A stretch of 64,000 nucleotides of DNA, from positions 14,756,001 to 14,820,000 of the forward strand of contig JAMPIQ010000002.1 in NCBI GenBank assembly GCA_024699855.1, read 5' to 3'. The notes beneath the pieces were generated by a model, which saw only the letters and a program-made list of their open reading frames with translations, did no database searches and was not told the DNA's origin. This document shows positions 1 to 12,699 of this stretch, one piece after another (the first letter of the stretch is position 1; every line of letters starts with the position of its first letter). Both the position numbers and the translations under genes were made by a program. This DNA is from Aphelenchoides besseyi (lineage: Eukaryota; Nematoda; Chromadorea; Rhabditida; Aphelenchoididae).

Positions 1-756
1 CGTCTTACTTCATTGCTCTGAAGCATCAAACACAGACATAATCACTAAATCGTTCTTTATTTTCAATCTGACCTTTTGGTTTTACTCATTGCGCTCGTCT
101 ACGACGTAAAGTTCTCATGGCCAAGAGCACAAAAGATCGAAAGAGCTGGTACGCTTCAAGTTATTTTATTAATTTGCTCATGGTCTTCGGATTCAGGTTT
201 CCGTCATCGCGATGACATTTAGCAACGGGAATGTGACCACACCGAATGACACTTAACATTTGAACCCGCGATTTGAACCGCGGTGCCTGACGAGTGGTCA
301 GTAAGGTTGGCACGATTTCCTGCGAAAATGTTTCGGTTTATCATCGTCCACACTTCATCATTTGTTTGCGCCATCAGCTCAACCGACTCAAATGAAATCC
401 GAGATGGCCACCGTCTTTCTCATTGGGACTTTTCATTCCTTCCCGTTTTATTATCTAATGCGTTTAAACGTGTGTGTGTGTGCGATGAGTTCGTGTAAGT
501 TTCCAATTAAACGGATCTATTCAATCGCGACGGTGTGCCATTTCACGAGGACATCGAATTGACTGAAATCGAGTCGCCGATGGTTCCGATTAACAACCAA
601 ACGAACTTGGCCTCAAAATGATCGCGATAAACAAACTCATTTGCTGTTATTTCTAAGACACTTCATTTTTCTTATGTTAACTGCTTTTTCATTTGTTTGC
701 TGCGCGAGTATTTTCGTTGTTGTTACAGTGACTCAGATTCTTTAGCAACAGACAAA
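1..756. other. Intergenic left edge
   Basis: No exon chain could be built here. A short (TG)n run lies near 470-482. A tRNA-like stretch near 255-330 was examined and rejected. An AG at about 746 (TTCTTTAG) lies just upstream of the first ATG of the next gene and could be a trans-splice or 5'UTR acceptor. Confidence 0.4.
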
Positions 757-1412
757 ATGTTCGAAAAACTGCTCTTCGTTGTGGTTTGCAATCTTTGGAT
801 TGTCAATTGGATTGCAGCAATGCCGCGCGAAAGTTCGGAAACATCGGCATCTTTTGAAGTAAGTATCATTATAACCATCAGTACACTCTCCGACTATTAG
901 GGTCGTTTTAAGTACTCGGTGGAAGAACCGCAAATTCCGAGAAATCCAACCTGTCGAAAAGCGGATTCATGTCGGATTCAAGTCTACGAAGATGTGAATA
1001 TGAAATTCTGCGATTGTCCACACCATTTACGCTGTGGTGCCAGTAAACCGGTTCATGTCAGTGGAACTGACTACTATGTAAGTGGGGTTTTCTGTTCAAA
1101 TCACCGAAATTGTTATGATGATTTAACTTGTTTTTTTTAGCTTTGCGGACCACACAAAACGCCAATTTGTAAAAAAGGACAAACGGCAATGATTGTTGAA
1201 GGCTTCCAAAGCACCGTTTTGTGCTCATGTCGTCGTCGTCTGTTACGCGGCCTCCAGCAGGACGAATACAGTGAGTTTACGTGTGGACACACTGTAAGTT
1301 TAAGTAAACTGTGACGTTGCAATAGTTTGTGTTTTAGCGCCAAAAACTTTGGATCAAAAAGATTCAAAACTCAGCAACCCAAGATCAAACCGAACGTTAC
1401 GTTCTGGACTAG
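757..1412 (+). CDS. Small secreted cysteine-rich protein
   Basis: Four exons fit in phase: 757-858, 901-1077, 1141-1293 and 1338-1412 (stop TAG), joined by introns of 42, 63 and 44 bases with GTAAGT-type donors. The predicted product is 168 residues. The first ~22 residues are a hydrophobic signal peptide ending near IAAMP, so the protein is probably secreted. The mature part carries about ten cysteines in short pairs (CDC, CSC, and CGPHK near the third exon start), which suggests a disulphide-stabilised fold. I do not recognise the family with certainty. It could be an extracellular signalling protein, a venom-like or effector protein, or a protease-inhibitor-like fold. The start is the only ATG that gives a signal peptide, and an AG acceptor lies about 10 bases upstream. 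Confidence 0.75.
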
Positions 1413-2463
1413 AAGATCGGAATCACTCGTTTTCTGCTCAATAATCGGTTTCACGGATTGTCTAAATTGTTTTGCCAAACTTGTTCTAGACCATTTTTAC
1501 TAAAGATGCTCGCTCAGTTTTACTGTTTCTTATTGTCGTCCGTCGTTTTGTTTCAAAGCCAATCAATTGCCATTTTGTCGATATTGAACGCATTCTAATC
1601 CATTTTTTAACATGCTGCCCACCTTAGTATTTAACTTTAGTCGACCATCTCTCCTTTTAACTTGCAATTTCTCTAACCATTTGGACGACATTTGCCTTAA
1701 AATGAGCATTTTCATGTTCCTTTTCTCGCAGTCTTTTGTCTACTACAAGTGAATAGACAACGTTATTATGCTGGTATTTTCAGTTATTCTCTACCGCAAA
1801 TAACCCGATTTGTATTTATTTCACGCCTTAGATTTGTCTCTGCATAGTACTCATCTACAATCTTATCCTCTTCATTCCGTCAAATCATACTCAACGCATG
1901 TCATTTCTTAGTTTAGCCTTGTGCCATATAGCTATTTTTCGAAGTGTTGAAACAACCCGGTCCTAAGAAATCTACCCGCTGTCAATCAGTGTCCAATGCA
2001 CACAACAGACGGTAAAGTACTTTCCGTTCTGAATCGTATACTTTCCTGTAGTTTGCTTATTAAACTTAATAAATTTATTCGACTACACGTCTACGAATAA
2101 GCACAATCATATCAAATGACTCAAAACGTTGTGCAAAACTTAAAAAGGATTGGTTTTAGTTCGTTTAGCGTTCACATTGAGCGGCAAGATTAACGTTGGA
2201 GTTCTGACCTTTAACTACTGAAACTCGCACCGGAAACGTTCGTATTCGATTGCTAAACTCGTCAGAATGTACGTGTACGTTGTTTGACCGTTTTATTTTT
2301 GTTTGCAGAAGCTCTACAGATCAGAATCAATTCTTTTTTCTTACAGACATTTTGTTTAAATAAACAGAAAATAAGTGATCTTTAATCTCCAACCAAACAT
2401 GCAGTGAAAGATCCGCTTCATAATCAAGAGGACATATCAAGACACAACGTACAAAAAAATCTT
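1413..2463. other. Intergenic, 3' flanks of two convergent genes
   Basis: No coding exon is visible. The stretch is AT-rich with many stops in all frames. An AATAAA at 2068-2073 could serve as a distant poly(A) signal for the secreted-protein gene to the left. The gene to the right ends at 2464 and reads toward this interval. Confidence 0.4.
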
Positions 2464-3006
2464 TTACAAAGCATGTGACAAAGTGCAGAAAAACAGTGGT
2501 AACAAGAATATTGAAGGAGAGAAGAAAGTGGACCGTATGGTCGATGATTGGGCGTTTGATTTGTACCAACTCGGACCGCGTAGAAACCAATTTGTATCAT
2601 CACGTTGTGGTGTTGGTTTGGGATTTTGACTTTCCGTATCGTAATCTTCGTCCTCAACAAAAGTTGCCGCTAGAGAAAATTCGGGGACTGGTTTTGTCTC
2701 GTTGAACATACTATCCATTGCAACCGGAAGTCTTCTTGCCGATGGTGTAATGCAGCTCGAACAGTTGCAGATTCTAGCCGAGCGAAACGAGCAATCGGCA
2801 TGTTCGTCGATTTGTTTCAAGACCTTTAAATCCAATGGAAAGGCTGAATGTTCAATGCAACGTCGAGTTCGCAACGCAACAGTTGAACGAAACTCAAAAG
2901 TCGTCAGACAATAGAGCAGATATTTGGACGACGAGTACCAACAGTCAACCGGATCTTTGTAACAGTCGTCCGTCAATCCATCGACACTTGTGCAATAGGA
3001 ACAGGC
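2464..3006 (-). CDS. Ly6/uPAR-type GPI-anchored protein, terminal exon
   Basis: A minus-strand open frame runs from a splice acceptor (CTACAG before 3006) to a stop at 2464, about 180 residues. It opens with CSYC, the usual start of a three-finger Ly6/quiver domain. Spaced cysteines follow, then an RRC motif (matching the RGC of the family) and a closing CNC segment. The C-terminus is a hydrophobic tail (SIFLLPLFFCTL) preceded by small residues, as in GPI-anchor signals. In nematodes and insects such proteins (ODR-2-like, quiver/sleepless-like) sit on the outer neuronal membrane and modulate channels or receptors. That role is an inference from the fold. The signal-peptide exon must lie upstream (above 3006) and was not found with confidence. 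A hydrophobic run on the minus strand near 3190-3240 is a candidate. Confidence 0.6.
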   Translation of the reverse strand, partial: ACSYCTSVDGLTDDCYKDPVDCWYSSSKYLLYCLTTFEFRSTVALRTRRCIEHSAFPLDLKVLKQIDEHADCSFRSARICNCSSCITPSARRLPVAMDSMFNETKPVPEFSLAATFVEDEDYDTESQNPKPTPQRDDTNWFLRGPSWYKSNAQSSTIRSTFFSPSIFLLPLFFCTLSHAL

Positions 3007-3099
3007 CTGTAGTTACAGTTAATGTGAATACAAAAACCGAAATCTTGCACTCACTAAGTTATCTGTTGAAGAAGGAACTTTCATAACCATCGAAAGAAT

Positions 3100-4760
3100 G
3101 CAAATTAACTCACAAGGATCCATTGCCTAAATTTATGATGTTGGTTGTGGAATTGCAAACACGATCATAATGCGGTAATACAAATAGAGGTCAATAGCAG
3201 AAAAACTAAAGAGAAAAAGTCGAAGTTCGTTGAACCGTGACCCGCCAACAAAATGCCCACAAGCCCCACGGATATGCGCGAGTGAATGGACGTCAAAAGT
3301 TTTGTGAAAAACTTCAACTACAACAACGAAACAACGTTGTGTGTTCGAATTAACCTTCTGTGCATTTCAACTAATGAGAAAACTTCAGTCGACGATTCAA
3401 ACCGTTAAATTAGCATCCCTAAAATACTTCCGGTCATTTCCAATCGGCCGACCAATTTGTTCGCTTTTGCCTAGCATATTGCTTCGCCGTCCGTTGCTCG
3501 CAAGTCACGACCACTTGTCCGCGATGTCACGTTTGGTGATGTTAATTTTGATGCCCAGTCATTCTCGAAATAACCGAATACCAGATGTGTGATTGGAACG
3601 AAACCGCGGGTTTAAGTGAGTAGGTCGAGAAAAAAACGAATTTAAATTATTTTCGAGTGTCAGTTCAATGGAACGACTCATTCACGACGACAATCTCGAC
3701 TATTGGAGCGCCAAGACTATCAACTTCGTCTCGAATGAACGTTGGTATTCGTTTTCGAAAAGCCGTTGATTACCTCGAAATTCGTCATGATAACATCTCG
3801 CAATTCAGCCGATAAACTTTTCAATTACAAGTACCGATTTGACCGTTGACATGTCAAAAGCACTAAATGGGCGAATAGATTACTATGTCATCCGTCTTTC
3901 TTGCGTGACAACACAAACGGCCGTCGTTTTTTGTTCGGAAATCGTTTTGGACAAAAAACATCGACGATCGACAAAAAGAGATGCCGCCGAACGAGGTCGG
4001 AAATCTTCTTTCGATACGCGGAACCTCCAACGACTCGTGAACTTTTGCCGAAAAAAACTTCGTTGATGTCAAAATGTCGACAAGTCAAAACGAACAATCG
4101 GCCTCAAGGGAGAACTTAAGGAATGTTGCCTTATCCTTTTGCGCAATTGATATCAAAAGCTTTCAATAAGCAGTCTCAAGTACTGAACTTAAGACCTTCA
4201 AGTTGACAATCTTATTTACGGTCTAGGTCAAGTTTGAAGTTATTGCAGTCTTTTTGGTCAATTCGTTACGATCACATTTGTCAGGTTGAGTTCGATTCGT
4301 AAAAGAATTGGTTTTATGTTGAGACTTCTACAAACAAACTATGCACTAATCGACCCGAAAACACAATCCTGGATTTAGTGCCAAGAGATAAAATCTGTTG
4401 AAGAGTTGAAAGAATCGAAAATAGAAATCCAGTTGATATGTTCGTACAACTAACAAAGAAAAGCAGAGCTCTTGAAACGAAGTTCATGGTCTAGAATAGA
4501 CCGTTCATCCACTAATTCGAACGATGTTTTTGAGTTTTCTTGCAAAAAACTGTTTGCAGGCAATTGATATCGAGGCTGAGAAACGAAGAGAATTTTGACG
4601 AAATTGGACCGATTTGAGAATGTTAAGAAAAGCAATGGCAGTTCGATTTTTGATAACAAACGTAGGGTTGGAATTCTGAAGCAAACAAATGAATCTGGAA
4701 ATAAGCGTAACAATCTAAATGAGCATGTGCGATGAGCAAAAAAGAACACTAAAATCAATC
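3100..4760. other. Unassigned interval
   Basis: Several short open frames exist on both strands but none has a family signature or a coherent intron chain. The left part may hold the missing 5' exon of the Ly6-type gene. I see no RNA gene or repeat. Confidence 0.3.
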
Positions 4761-6557
4761 TTAACTATCTTCGGGGTCACTGAGGCCTTCGAAGTCGGGA
4801 TCTTTGTAGGATGTAAACTTATTCGGGGTCGGACGGTTTCTAAACAAATATGCGTAATTGATATCGTTTGTGATCACAAACCTTTCCAAACTCGCCATAC
4901 TGATCGGATTCGAGTCGCGAACTTGTGTGCCAATGTTCGCAAATCGATGTTCCCAAAAAGAGGGAGTACGAAGTGCAGCACTCAAATACGATGTGCCGGT
5001 GGAGCGCCAATCGTTGTTCGGACGAGCAAACATGTGACCAGCGACCGGAGCATCACCTTTTGCTCGAACTTCGCTAATCACTTTGTTCTCCCAATCTTGA
5101 GGTCTAAAACGTGAAATTGCAAGAACAAAAATGTAAACATCGACTTACCCACGAGGAAAGTAACGACCCTCTGGTTTTCTGTACATGTTGACTGAATGTT
5201 CCAAATCAAAATCAAAGTAATCAGGATCTCTGCGACTCGGGCGACTGTAGAACGGTCGTGGTGCAAAGCCCTGAAAAGTCATATAAATAAAAGGATTTAA
5301 GGAAATCGTATTCCAATATGGTAAATACACTTTTTTTGCAAATCAGTTATACAACTTTAAGACTAGAATGTAACTTACAGAAATTTCTGCATCAGTTAGA
5401 ATCTCTTCAGCAACGCTGCCAGATGAGGGGTTTGGAGCTCGACGAAACTCGTGTTTGGTAACTGTTTTCATGTAATCAGGAAGCAATGTTGTTTTTAGCA
5501 GTCGCAACTCAACATCGTCAACCATTTTGTCGTAACGTGATTCAATGCCTTTAGTATGACCAAGTGCGGGTGCAGCATAAGGGCCTAAAGTAGTTAATTC
5601 ATTTTGATATTCGATTGTAACTTACCGGTGCCAGTCATGTCGATGTTTGCTAACGAAGCCGATGTTCCTAGACCTCGAGGTTGCATTGCACCACTCGTAA
5701 ACCATGATGAAGGTCGTGGAAGAAAACTTTCGCTGTCCAAATGAGCGAATGGACTTTGTGATCGACGCAAACGTCTTCGACTTAAGTTGAGATCCATGAA
5801 ATCGTTCAGTTCTTTGTGCCTTTCAACTGTTCGTCGTGGCTACAATTAACAGTTATTTGAAGAGCATGAGATACATTTTAGATTAACAATATTAACTAAA
5901 AGTTTAACATACTTTATGATAAGAATCCTTAACATTGTCTTGAAGTTCACGCCATGCAGGTTTACGACTACCAGCTAAATCGTTTCGTACGTCATCCATG
6001 TCCATACGTGGAAAAGCAGCTGTGTGCATTGCGTAACGTGGTGCAACTGTTGGAACGTCTATTGACACTGCGCTACTCGATGTTGCCAACGGACTTCGTC
6101 GACGATAATGTGAAGATGATGCAAAATATGACGATGTTCCGGGCAGATCGTAATCTTCATTATCACGAGCATCCAGCACGCTATTACTAACTGTGCTTGC
6201 GAGTCCTCGCGATCGAAAATCTCCAACTGAAGGTCGCATTTGTAGCAGACGTTCCGATTCATCAATCAACTCCTGAGATTGTGGACTAAATTCTTTTCGA
6301 CGTCGACCACTTGGAAAGCTGGTTGACGGTGTGTACGCGTTCGAAGAAGTACCGACTGTCGAATCATCTTCGATATTGTCGTTGAATCGAATTCTCGTAG
6401 TCTTCGTTGTTATTATGGTTGGTGTGTCATCAATTAGTTTGCTTGCGGTCGACGTGTCTTCGTGACCGTTCAATAACGCCGGTTTGCTTGATGAGCTGAT
6501 GGTTGATGGAGATGTTGGCGGTAAGGTCGAGGGTTTCAAATCGTCTGTGTCGCTCAT
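4761..6557 (-). CDS. Unrecognised Ser-rich protein, 509 residues
   Basis: Five minus-strand exons chain in frame: 6557-5913, 5839-5626, 5584-5379, 5270-5149 and 5103-4761 (stop). Introns are 41-108 bases, with GTATGT or GTAAGT donors. The first 215 residues are low-complexity, rich in Ser, Thr, Pro and Asp, and probably disordered. The rest is better ordered, with Arg/Pro-rich and aromatic stretches (YFDFDLEHSV, SFWEHRFANI) that look like a conserved domain. There is no signal peptide, membrane segment or zinc motif, so a cytoplasmic or cytoskeletal protein is likely. I cannot name the family. The start ATG at 6557 is supported by the uninterrupted first exon and by stops upstream. Confidence 0.75.
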
Positions 6558-9200
6558 TTTTCACTTAATTGTCCGAGTTGTTTGACGAAACGCGGCAACA
6601 GTCGGATCTTAACGACAAGGCAACGATGGACAACGACGACCAATGATGGAATGAAAAGGCCGTGGCCCAATCGTGCAAACGTAGATTGCCGCTAAATATC
6701 GAAATCAAAAGTCGAAGAAAGAGGATTCGCGCAACCTCAAGAAAGCTACTAATTCCTTTGAAATTTACAACTTTAAAGAATTGCAGTTGTTGATAAACTA
6801 TTGATTACGTGTAGGAAACCTCCCCATAATCGAACTCGCAAAACATGCGTACAATCATCTGTCTAACATCTGTCAGTTGATGGTCGTTACATCAAAAATA
6901 AATGGAAAAAAGGCGGGACAAAGATTCGATTTAGAAAGTTTTGCGTGAAGATTTGCAACAAAAGCGATTGTTTCAGTTCAACTGGTTACCCAGTAAGTTT
7001 AATTCGTTGAAACGTGAATCTGAAGATTCTTCTCGTATAGCTGTGGAATAATCGATTTCAAAAGTAAAATCACCAAGATCGATTACAGAGTATCGTTTAC
7101 AAAAGAATTGAAGATCGTTTGGTCATTCGCTTTTTTTGGACCTAATCGATCGGCACGAAAAAGAATTGAAAAAGGAGGTGGTTGAGGGAAACGACGATTC
7201 GTGTTCATGGATTCGAATGTCATGGCTTTCGACAGGACATTCCGACCAATTGGTGATTGTGATTCCCGTCTTCGAATCTACGCATACACACGGCAATTGA
7301 AACTTTCACGAAAAAGAAGATGGACATCGAAGATGCGAGTTCGAAAACGAGTTGGCGAAAAATAAGGTCGCACATCTCGGGGATGCGTCGTCAGAAAATC
7401 GGGAAAGCGGCCAAATCGTCCACACCGATAGAATGCAGCGGCGGCGAAGCAGAGATGAAATATCCTGCTCTCTGTTCTTGCTCACACCGATCTCATTGAA
7501 TTGAAGTGCAAGTGAAGTCGAAACAAAAGTCGAATAGCCGGCAGCCCGACGGCAGAGAAACGATCACAAAGGTGGCGGTTAGATCGCAGGTGGACGGGAA
7601 GAAACAAGGCATCCAGTCAGATATACGGCTTGCTTTCGAAAATCCTACGCTTTCCAATGACAGAAGTAAATGGAAGTGTAAATGTGAAATTGAAAGACAC
7701 TGTAGATCGATTACGAAAGTTTACTTGTGACTGTACGCTACTTTTTGTTTGTGTCATAACAAACATATTGGGTGTGTGTATTGCTCGGAACCTATCTGCA
7801 CTTCAAAATGGAGAGCATTCGGATGAATGGGCGGAGTGAGAATTTAAGTCAAACACACCCTTAAGTTCCGACTCACGGTTGTCGTTCGAACTGAAAGCCT
7901 TCAACAGACAAGTTAGCAAAATGTTGCGGGGTAAAAGCGTGAAATGAACGAGGAGGATCGGCTCTCGAAAAGTTGTGGATCGGACTGTGAGAGCGAATCT
8001 CAACCGCCGTATTCCTTCGGCCACCTTTTCGTTCCGTGCAGATGTTAGCGGTTCGAAGTGGCGTCGTTTTGAAGAGCCGCTGGGACAAACAACAAGCGAA
8101 TCTGCTGCATCGGAGTGCATTTGTTCAACACGGTGCTGATTGCTGCTGAAGACGAAAACAGAGCGCGCGATTTCGTTTCGATTTCTTGGTATCATAGTCA
8201 GAGGATGCGCAATTACAAAGCAGCTCAAGGGTCTGCACTTTCCCGGTTGAGCAATCGATCGTCGGATTGCCACTGGAATGTTTGTCGACTTTGAGCAAAC
8301 GAGTTCAAAAGCCTACGAATCTTATCGTAAAAAATCTTGAAATACACTCAATCGTCAAATAGTTCACAAACTCTTCATAACTTAATGGTTGCGATCACTC
8401 CATTAGACGCATTTATCTCCTACACCTTTCGCATTGTTGTCCTTTCCAAATCGAACACCGCTGTCACCTGTTTGGTCTATTAAAGAAATTCGTCTTCGGG
8501 GCTTTTAAGTCGCTCATAAACCTTTGAACAAATGTTGTTCGGTGTTCGGCCAAGTAGGCCAGCAGATGCCGTAGAATCGCGTGGGAGAAAACGAAACAAT
8601 CGAATGATCGGTCCGAACAACAAAAAAGGAATAACCTATATCCGCAGCAGTAATCCATTCTTTACAGAGGAAATTGAAGTTTATTTTAACAGACAAGAAG
8701 CTTTTAAGCATTTCAAAATCACCGGTTATTAGTTATGTAAATAGATGGCTATGTTGGTGGAAGTGATGGATTAACGCAACGAACATTGATTCAAACAAAC
8801 ACGTTTGCTCCTTGGAGTTTCACTGTGCTTTCCGGTATGAGATCCGAACATGTGATTCACGCTGGTGACAAACTAAAAACGAACAATTGATTATGCCCAT
8901 TTTGGATGAACTCTAATTGTTGCATTGACACGAGATTATTACCGACAGCCTTTGAATTGAAATCTTTTGTTCGAACACAATGTTTACACCTGGAGTGCAA
9001 ACGAAGATCTTTAAGTTCAGTTCGTTGCGTGCTTGACCTTTCTGGATAATCGGGATGTGTCGTGGTTATCACGCAATCGGATGCATAGAAATCTGTTCAT
9101 ACAAAAGTGTTGGCAATTAAACGCATGTTTTAAAATGCTATTGATTAATCATCGACAATTGCTTGCACTTTTGTTAACAGAGATTAGATGAAACTTGATG
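6558..9200. other. Large intergenic interval
   Basis: About 2.6 kb lies between the start of the gene on the left (minus) and the end of the DOMON gene (minus). It should contain the promoter and 5'UTR of the left gene. Open frames such as 7803-8273 (minus) lack a family signature and introns and look like chance. No repeats or RNA genes were recognised. Confidence 0.4.
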
Positions 9201-9751
9201 TCAACTTATCTGCCACGTTTTGCATCCACTCAACGGCAAATCGAACTGTCTATCGGGAGTATCGGCAGGTCGCGAGAACTGTACTTTGAGCACACCGCCA
9301 TCTAATTTCGCCGATTTCGTTTTCACGTCTTGTGAGCCGTCAGTTGAACTCGGTCCGTAGCCTTGAACGAACTCGTCCGATACCGAGATCTGATCGTTCA
9401 TGTTGCGCACAACAATCGCATCCAAGCCATACATCTGGAACGTTTTTATCGATTAAAAATTGAGTTGTTGCCTTCCTGTCATTCCAAAGCTTTTCGATTG
9501 CTTTTGTTATTGATCTTTTTTGATCTCAATGTACTTACCATTCCTTCACCAAACGCTACTCCCGTCCAACTGTTCGCTCCGGTGGGATAGTTGCGGTAAG
9601 TGAGAAGGAAATGCACGACATTCTTCCTATCCACCGCCCACTCCAACTTATAATTTCCGTGGCTGAATTGACATTTGCCGGCCACTGAAATGGTTGCCGC
9701 AATTAACGAAACGATTAACCTGTTTACCATTTCGAATGGAAATAACCGCAA
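9201..9751 (-). CDS. Secreted DOMON-domain protein
   Basis: Two exons, 9751-9539 and 9434-9201, are separated by a 104-base intron and join in phase 0. The product is 148 residues. It begins with a signal peptide (a second Met at 9730 gives the same peptide without the first seven residues). One DOMON domain follows: YKLEWAV near residue 35, the GVAFGEGM turn, then DAIVVRN and a Cys near the end (SGCKTW). Single-domain secreted DOMON proteins are common in nematodes. The fold binds haem or sugars in better-known members, but no ligand can be assigned here. The gene stops directly after the domain, so there is no linked cytochrome b561 or monooxygenase module. Confidence 0.8.
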
Positions 9752-11585
9752 GTAGACATACGAACGTGAGGGTTTTTAATGCCACCATTCTACGAAGCTC
9801 TGAAATTGACCGCGGATTAAAATACTCGTTAATACGAAACGAAGGTCAACAAACAACAACATCGAGATGCAAATGAACGAGAGAAACGAAATGAACAGTT
9901 TCGTCGCAATCTCATTCATTGGCGAAGTTTTTCGATCGAAAATTCGCTAAACACAAAAACTACTCTGCGGTAATATCGCCAACTTTGCCGAACAGCCTGA
10001 CTTCATATTCCACGTCGATATTGTTTTGTGGAAAGAAAGCAGAACTTCAACCGATTCGCAAATTGCCATCAGTCAACAAACACCTTCAGGTCCTTTCTTT
10101 AAGTGTCTTTTCATTCATGAACGTTGATTCAAAACCCGTTTGTTCTTTCTAACCATGTAAGTAGTTGTTGTCAAAATGCTTCAATGACTCAAAACTGAAT
10201 GCGAACGTCGGAACGCGCTCGCAGCGCAAATTTAGTTTAAACTCTTACACTATCTTCTGTCTCGATTCACAAGCAATTAGTACATCACGGAAATTGGAAC
10301 TTCGCGCGCTTCGCCTGGTACCTCGCAATCAAAGAACACGTCCAACGTTTCGCCATTCGGTGAAGTCAACTGAAAGATTGTGACCAAGAAAATTTGATTA
10401 ATATGAAACGTTTTTTGTTCTCTGTAAACTCATTTGTTTGAAACCTTCGACCTTTGGGCGGCGAATGAAGTTTATCAGATTGCTAGCAACTCGACAACTG
10501 TTGAGTTCGTTTATCAATAGCAGTTTCCTTTTCGGCTTAATTTGCTGGATTCTATCCGTGAAAATGGCCAGAAAAAGGTTTTGATGTTGAAGTCAATTTG
10601 AATGGGCGGAGATTGGTGTTCAGTTGGCTGTTTGCGACATTCGAAAAGTCGGAGGTTATCGACTTCGGCAGACGAGACTTTCCGTTTTCGGGGTGCTGGA
10701 CGTTGCAAGAAAACGAACGGGAACAAATTTGAACTCTAGTCTAGTCAACGGGTTTTTCCCAATTGATTTCACGTCAATTGTAGAACTTAACAGGTACTCG
10801 AAAGGTGAGGACTATCGCTTTTGATCAGCACCCAAAGTTAAGTGATGTATCTGACAAAACTTTCGAAACGAACTTGTAGTTCAAACCAACGAAGAAGTTT
10901 GATGAATAAAATCACAAGTATGTATTCGACGTTTTTACTTTGGTGTCTTGATTTGTACTGCTGATTGGATTCTTATCACGTCATGTAATGATAGGGTTCA
11001 CGACAGACATAAACGGTGCGCTCGGCTGTCTTTCCCGACCTTTTCGCTTTTGAACTCTGGACACAACGGACACTAACAAACGCAAAACAGAAAAATAAGA
11101 CACTATTTCCTTTGAAATTTGTGTCAAAAAACGAAGCAGCAAACGGTCTTTCGAATATGAACACTACAATTAAAGACATCGACGTGAATTTTGTTATTTT
11201 CCTTCTTATCGACTAAAAGATCTTTTGCTGTGTGGTTTGTCGGATGTGAAAGTCGGGGACCGATTGCCGTTTTGTTTACTACGCTCAGAGTTGACTGGTG
11301 GTTGTTTTTGTGTCATCTGTGGTTTCCCGATTTTCGTGATTATTCTCGTATTTTGATCGATACCAATTGATATTTGAGGTCCGTTTGGAATCTCGAGCGT
11401 GTATTAGAAAGTCTAATTTCTCGGAGACATCTTCACGATCACAATTTTTCTCTCACCCGACCGTTGTTTTTCTTAACAAAAAGGCCGATTATCAGTTGAG
11501 ATTTCTCGTTTACGCGTCGAGTTAGTTTAGCGTTTAGTTCCGTCTTATAGCTATTATTTTAAGGCTAAACCACCAATAAGAACAA
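9752..11585. other. Intergenic between divergent genes
   Basis: About 1.8 kb separates two divergently oriented genes (DOMON on minus, the next on plus) and should hold both promoters. Scattered short open frames have no recognisable motif. No repeat was seen. Confidence 0.4.
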
Positions 11586-12699
11586 ATGGCGGCAGGCGAT
11601 TCGAACCTCACGGAGTTCAAGGCGGAGAATCGTCTTGTCACTTCGTTGCCTGTTCGTCGTCAAACGGGAAGATTGCCGGCAGAAGACGGTTTGTTCAAAT
11701 AAACTGTTTGTGATGCGAATAATCGACTTTAGATTTCTTTCAACTCGATGAAGAACTGAACCTTTCTGACAAACCAACGGGTGAACGTTACGACGCCTCG
11801 ACGACCGAGCAAGTGAACAAAGATGATGATGGTGGGTGGTTAAGACGCTTGCTTTATACGATTATTCAGATGATTTGTTTCCATTAGATGAAGACCAAAA
11901 CAACGACCTTATTGCTAGATCGCTGCCCAGAAACATCGATACCGGGCGTTCAAGTGAGTGCAATTCTTAGCATCGTTTCTATGACATAACGTTTTAGTTA
12001 CATCAAATGAGCAATCGATCAGCATTACGTCAACTCACAGAAGTCGTACGTTCAAGACATCATGATTCTGTTAAGTTGAAAGTTTCAGCTGCTTTCCCGC
12101 GCAACGTTTCCAGTAGTCGTGAGACTCGAACTGTCGATGAAGAAGAGGACGGAGATCCGGCTGAGTTGGAAGATCATATCACGATTGAGAGACTGGAGAA
12201 GAAGTTGGAGAAGATTGGGGCCAATTCGGATGAAGCTGAAACGGTAAGTCGATCAATTTGTTTTCATTTCTTTATTGTTATTTCAGGCCTACTCACTTCG
12301 AGAACAGACGCTATTTAAGAACATGCAACTGCTTTCTTTGTCAGTACAACCGTAAAATCACAGCTTCGATTGCTGCTATTTACTTGTCGATTTAGTGATG
12401 ATTGTCCCGAACGTATTTGGGGAACAAATCGGGAGCTTGAAATCGAACGACAACGTCGAACTTCCGTGCTGGCACGGGAGGACGAAAACGATGGAGTAAG
12501 TTTCGGTCGAAGTGTCACTGAAACAACAACTCCAATGGCCAGAACTTATGCGGGTGGTCCAATCGATTCAAGCGGTGTGGCGCCGTGGCCTCAATCAGTT
12601 GCCGGTCATTCGATTGCCGTTCACAGGCCCAAAATCATGCGTCCGAATGGACCACGCAAATTTCAAGGCGATCGTTTGCCAATGAATCCACGAATGTAG
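11586..12699 (+). CDS. Unrecognised acidic/coiled protein, about 285 residues
   Basis: Six exons chain in frame: 11586-11688, 11733-11831, 11870-11953, 12041-12243, 12287-12351 and 12396-12699 (stop TAG). The product is hydrophilic with no signal peptide or membrane segment. It is rich in Asp/Glu, with a short coiled-coil-like stretch (ERLEKKLEKIG) in the middle and a Pro/Gly-rich tail. Family not recognised. The acceptor at 12040 was chosen because the nearer one at 11997 leads quickly to a stop in the incoming phase. Use of the nearer acceptor would require an alternative start at the ATG at 12007. The short fifth exon and its donor (GTAAAA) are the least certain part. Confidence 0.6.

Noticed and set aside
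250..335. tRNA-like sequence on the minus strand (GGTTCAAATC B-box-like, possible AACATTT/AAATGTT acceptor pairing)
   Set aside because: The T-arm does not close next to the acceptor stem, the anticodon loop lacks U33 and no A box with GG in the D loop is present.
7803..8273. 156-codon minus-strand open frame
   Set aside because: No family motif and no introns, in a locus where real genes have them; overlaps other frames of similar length.
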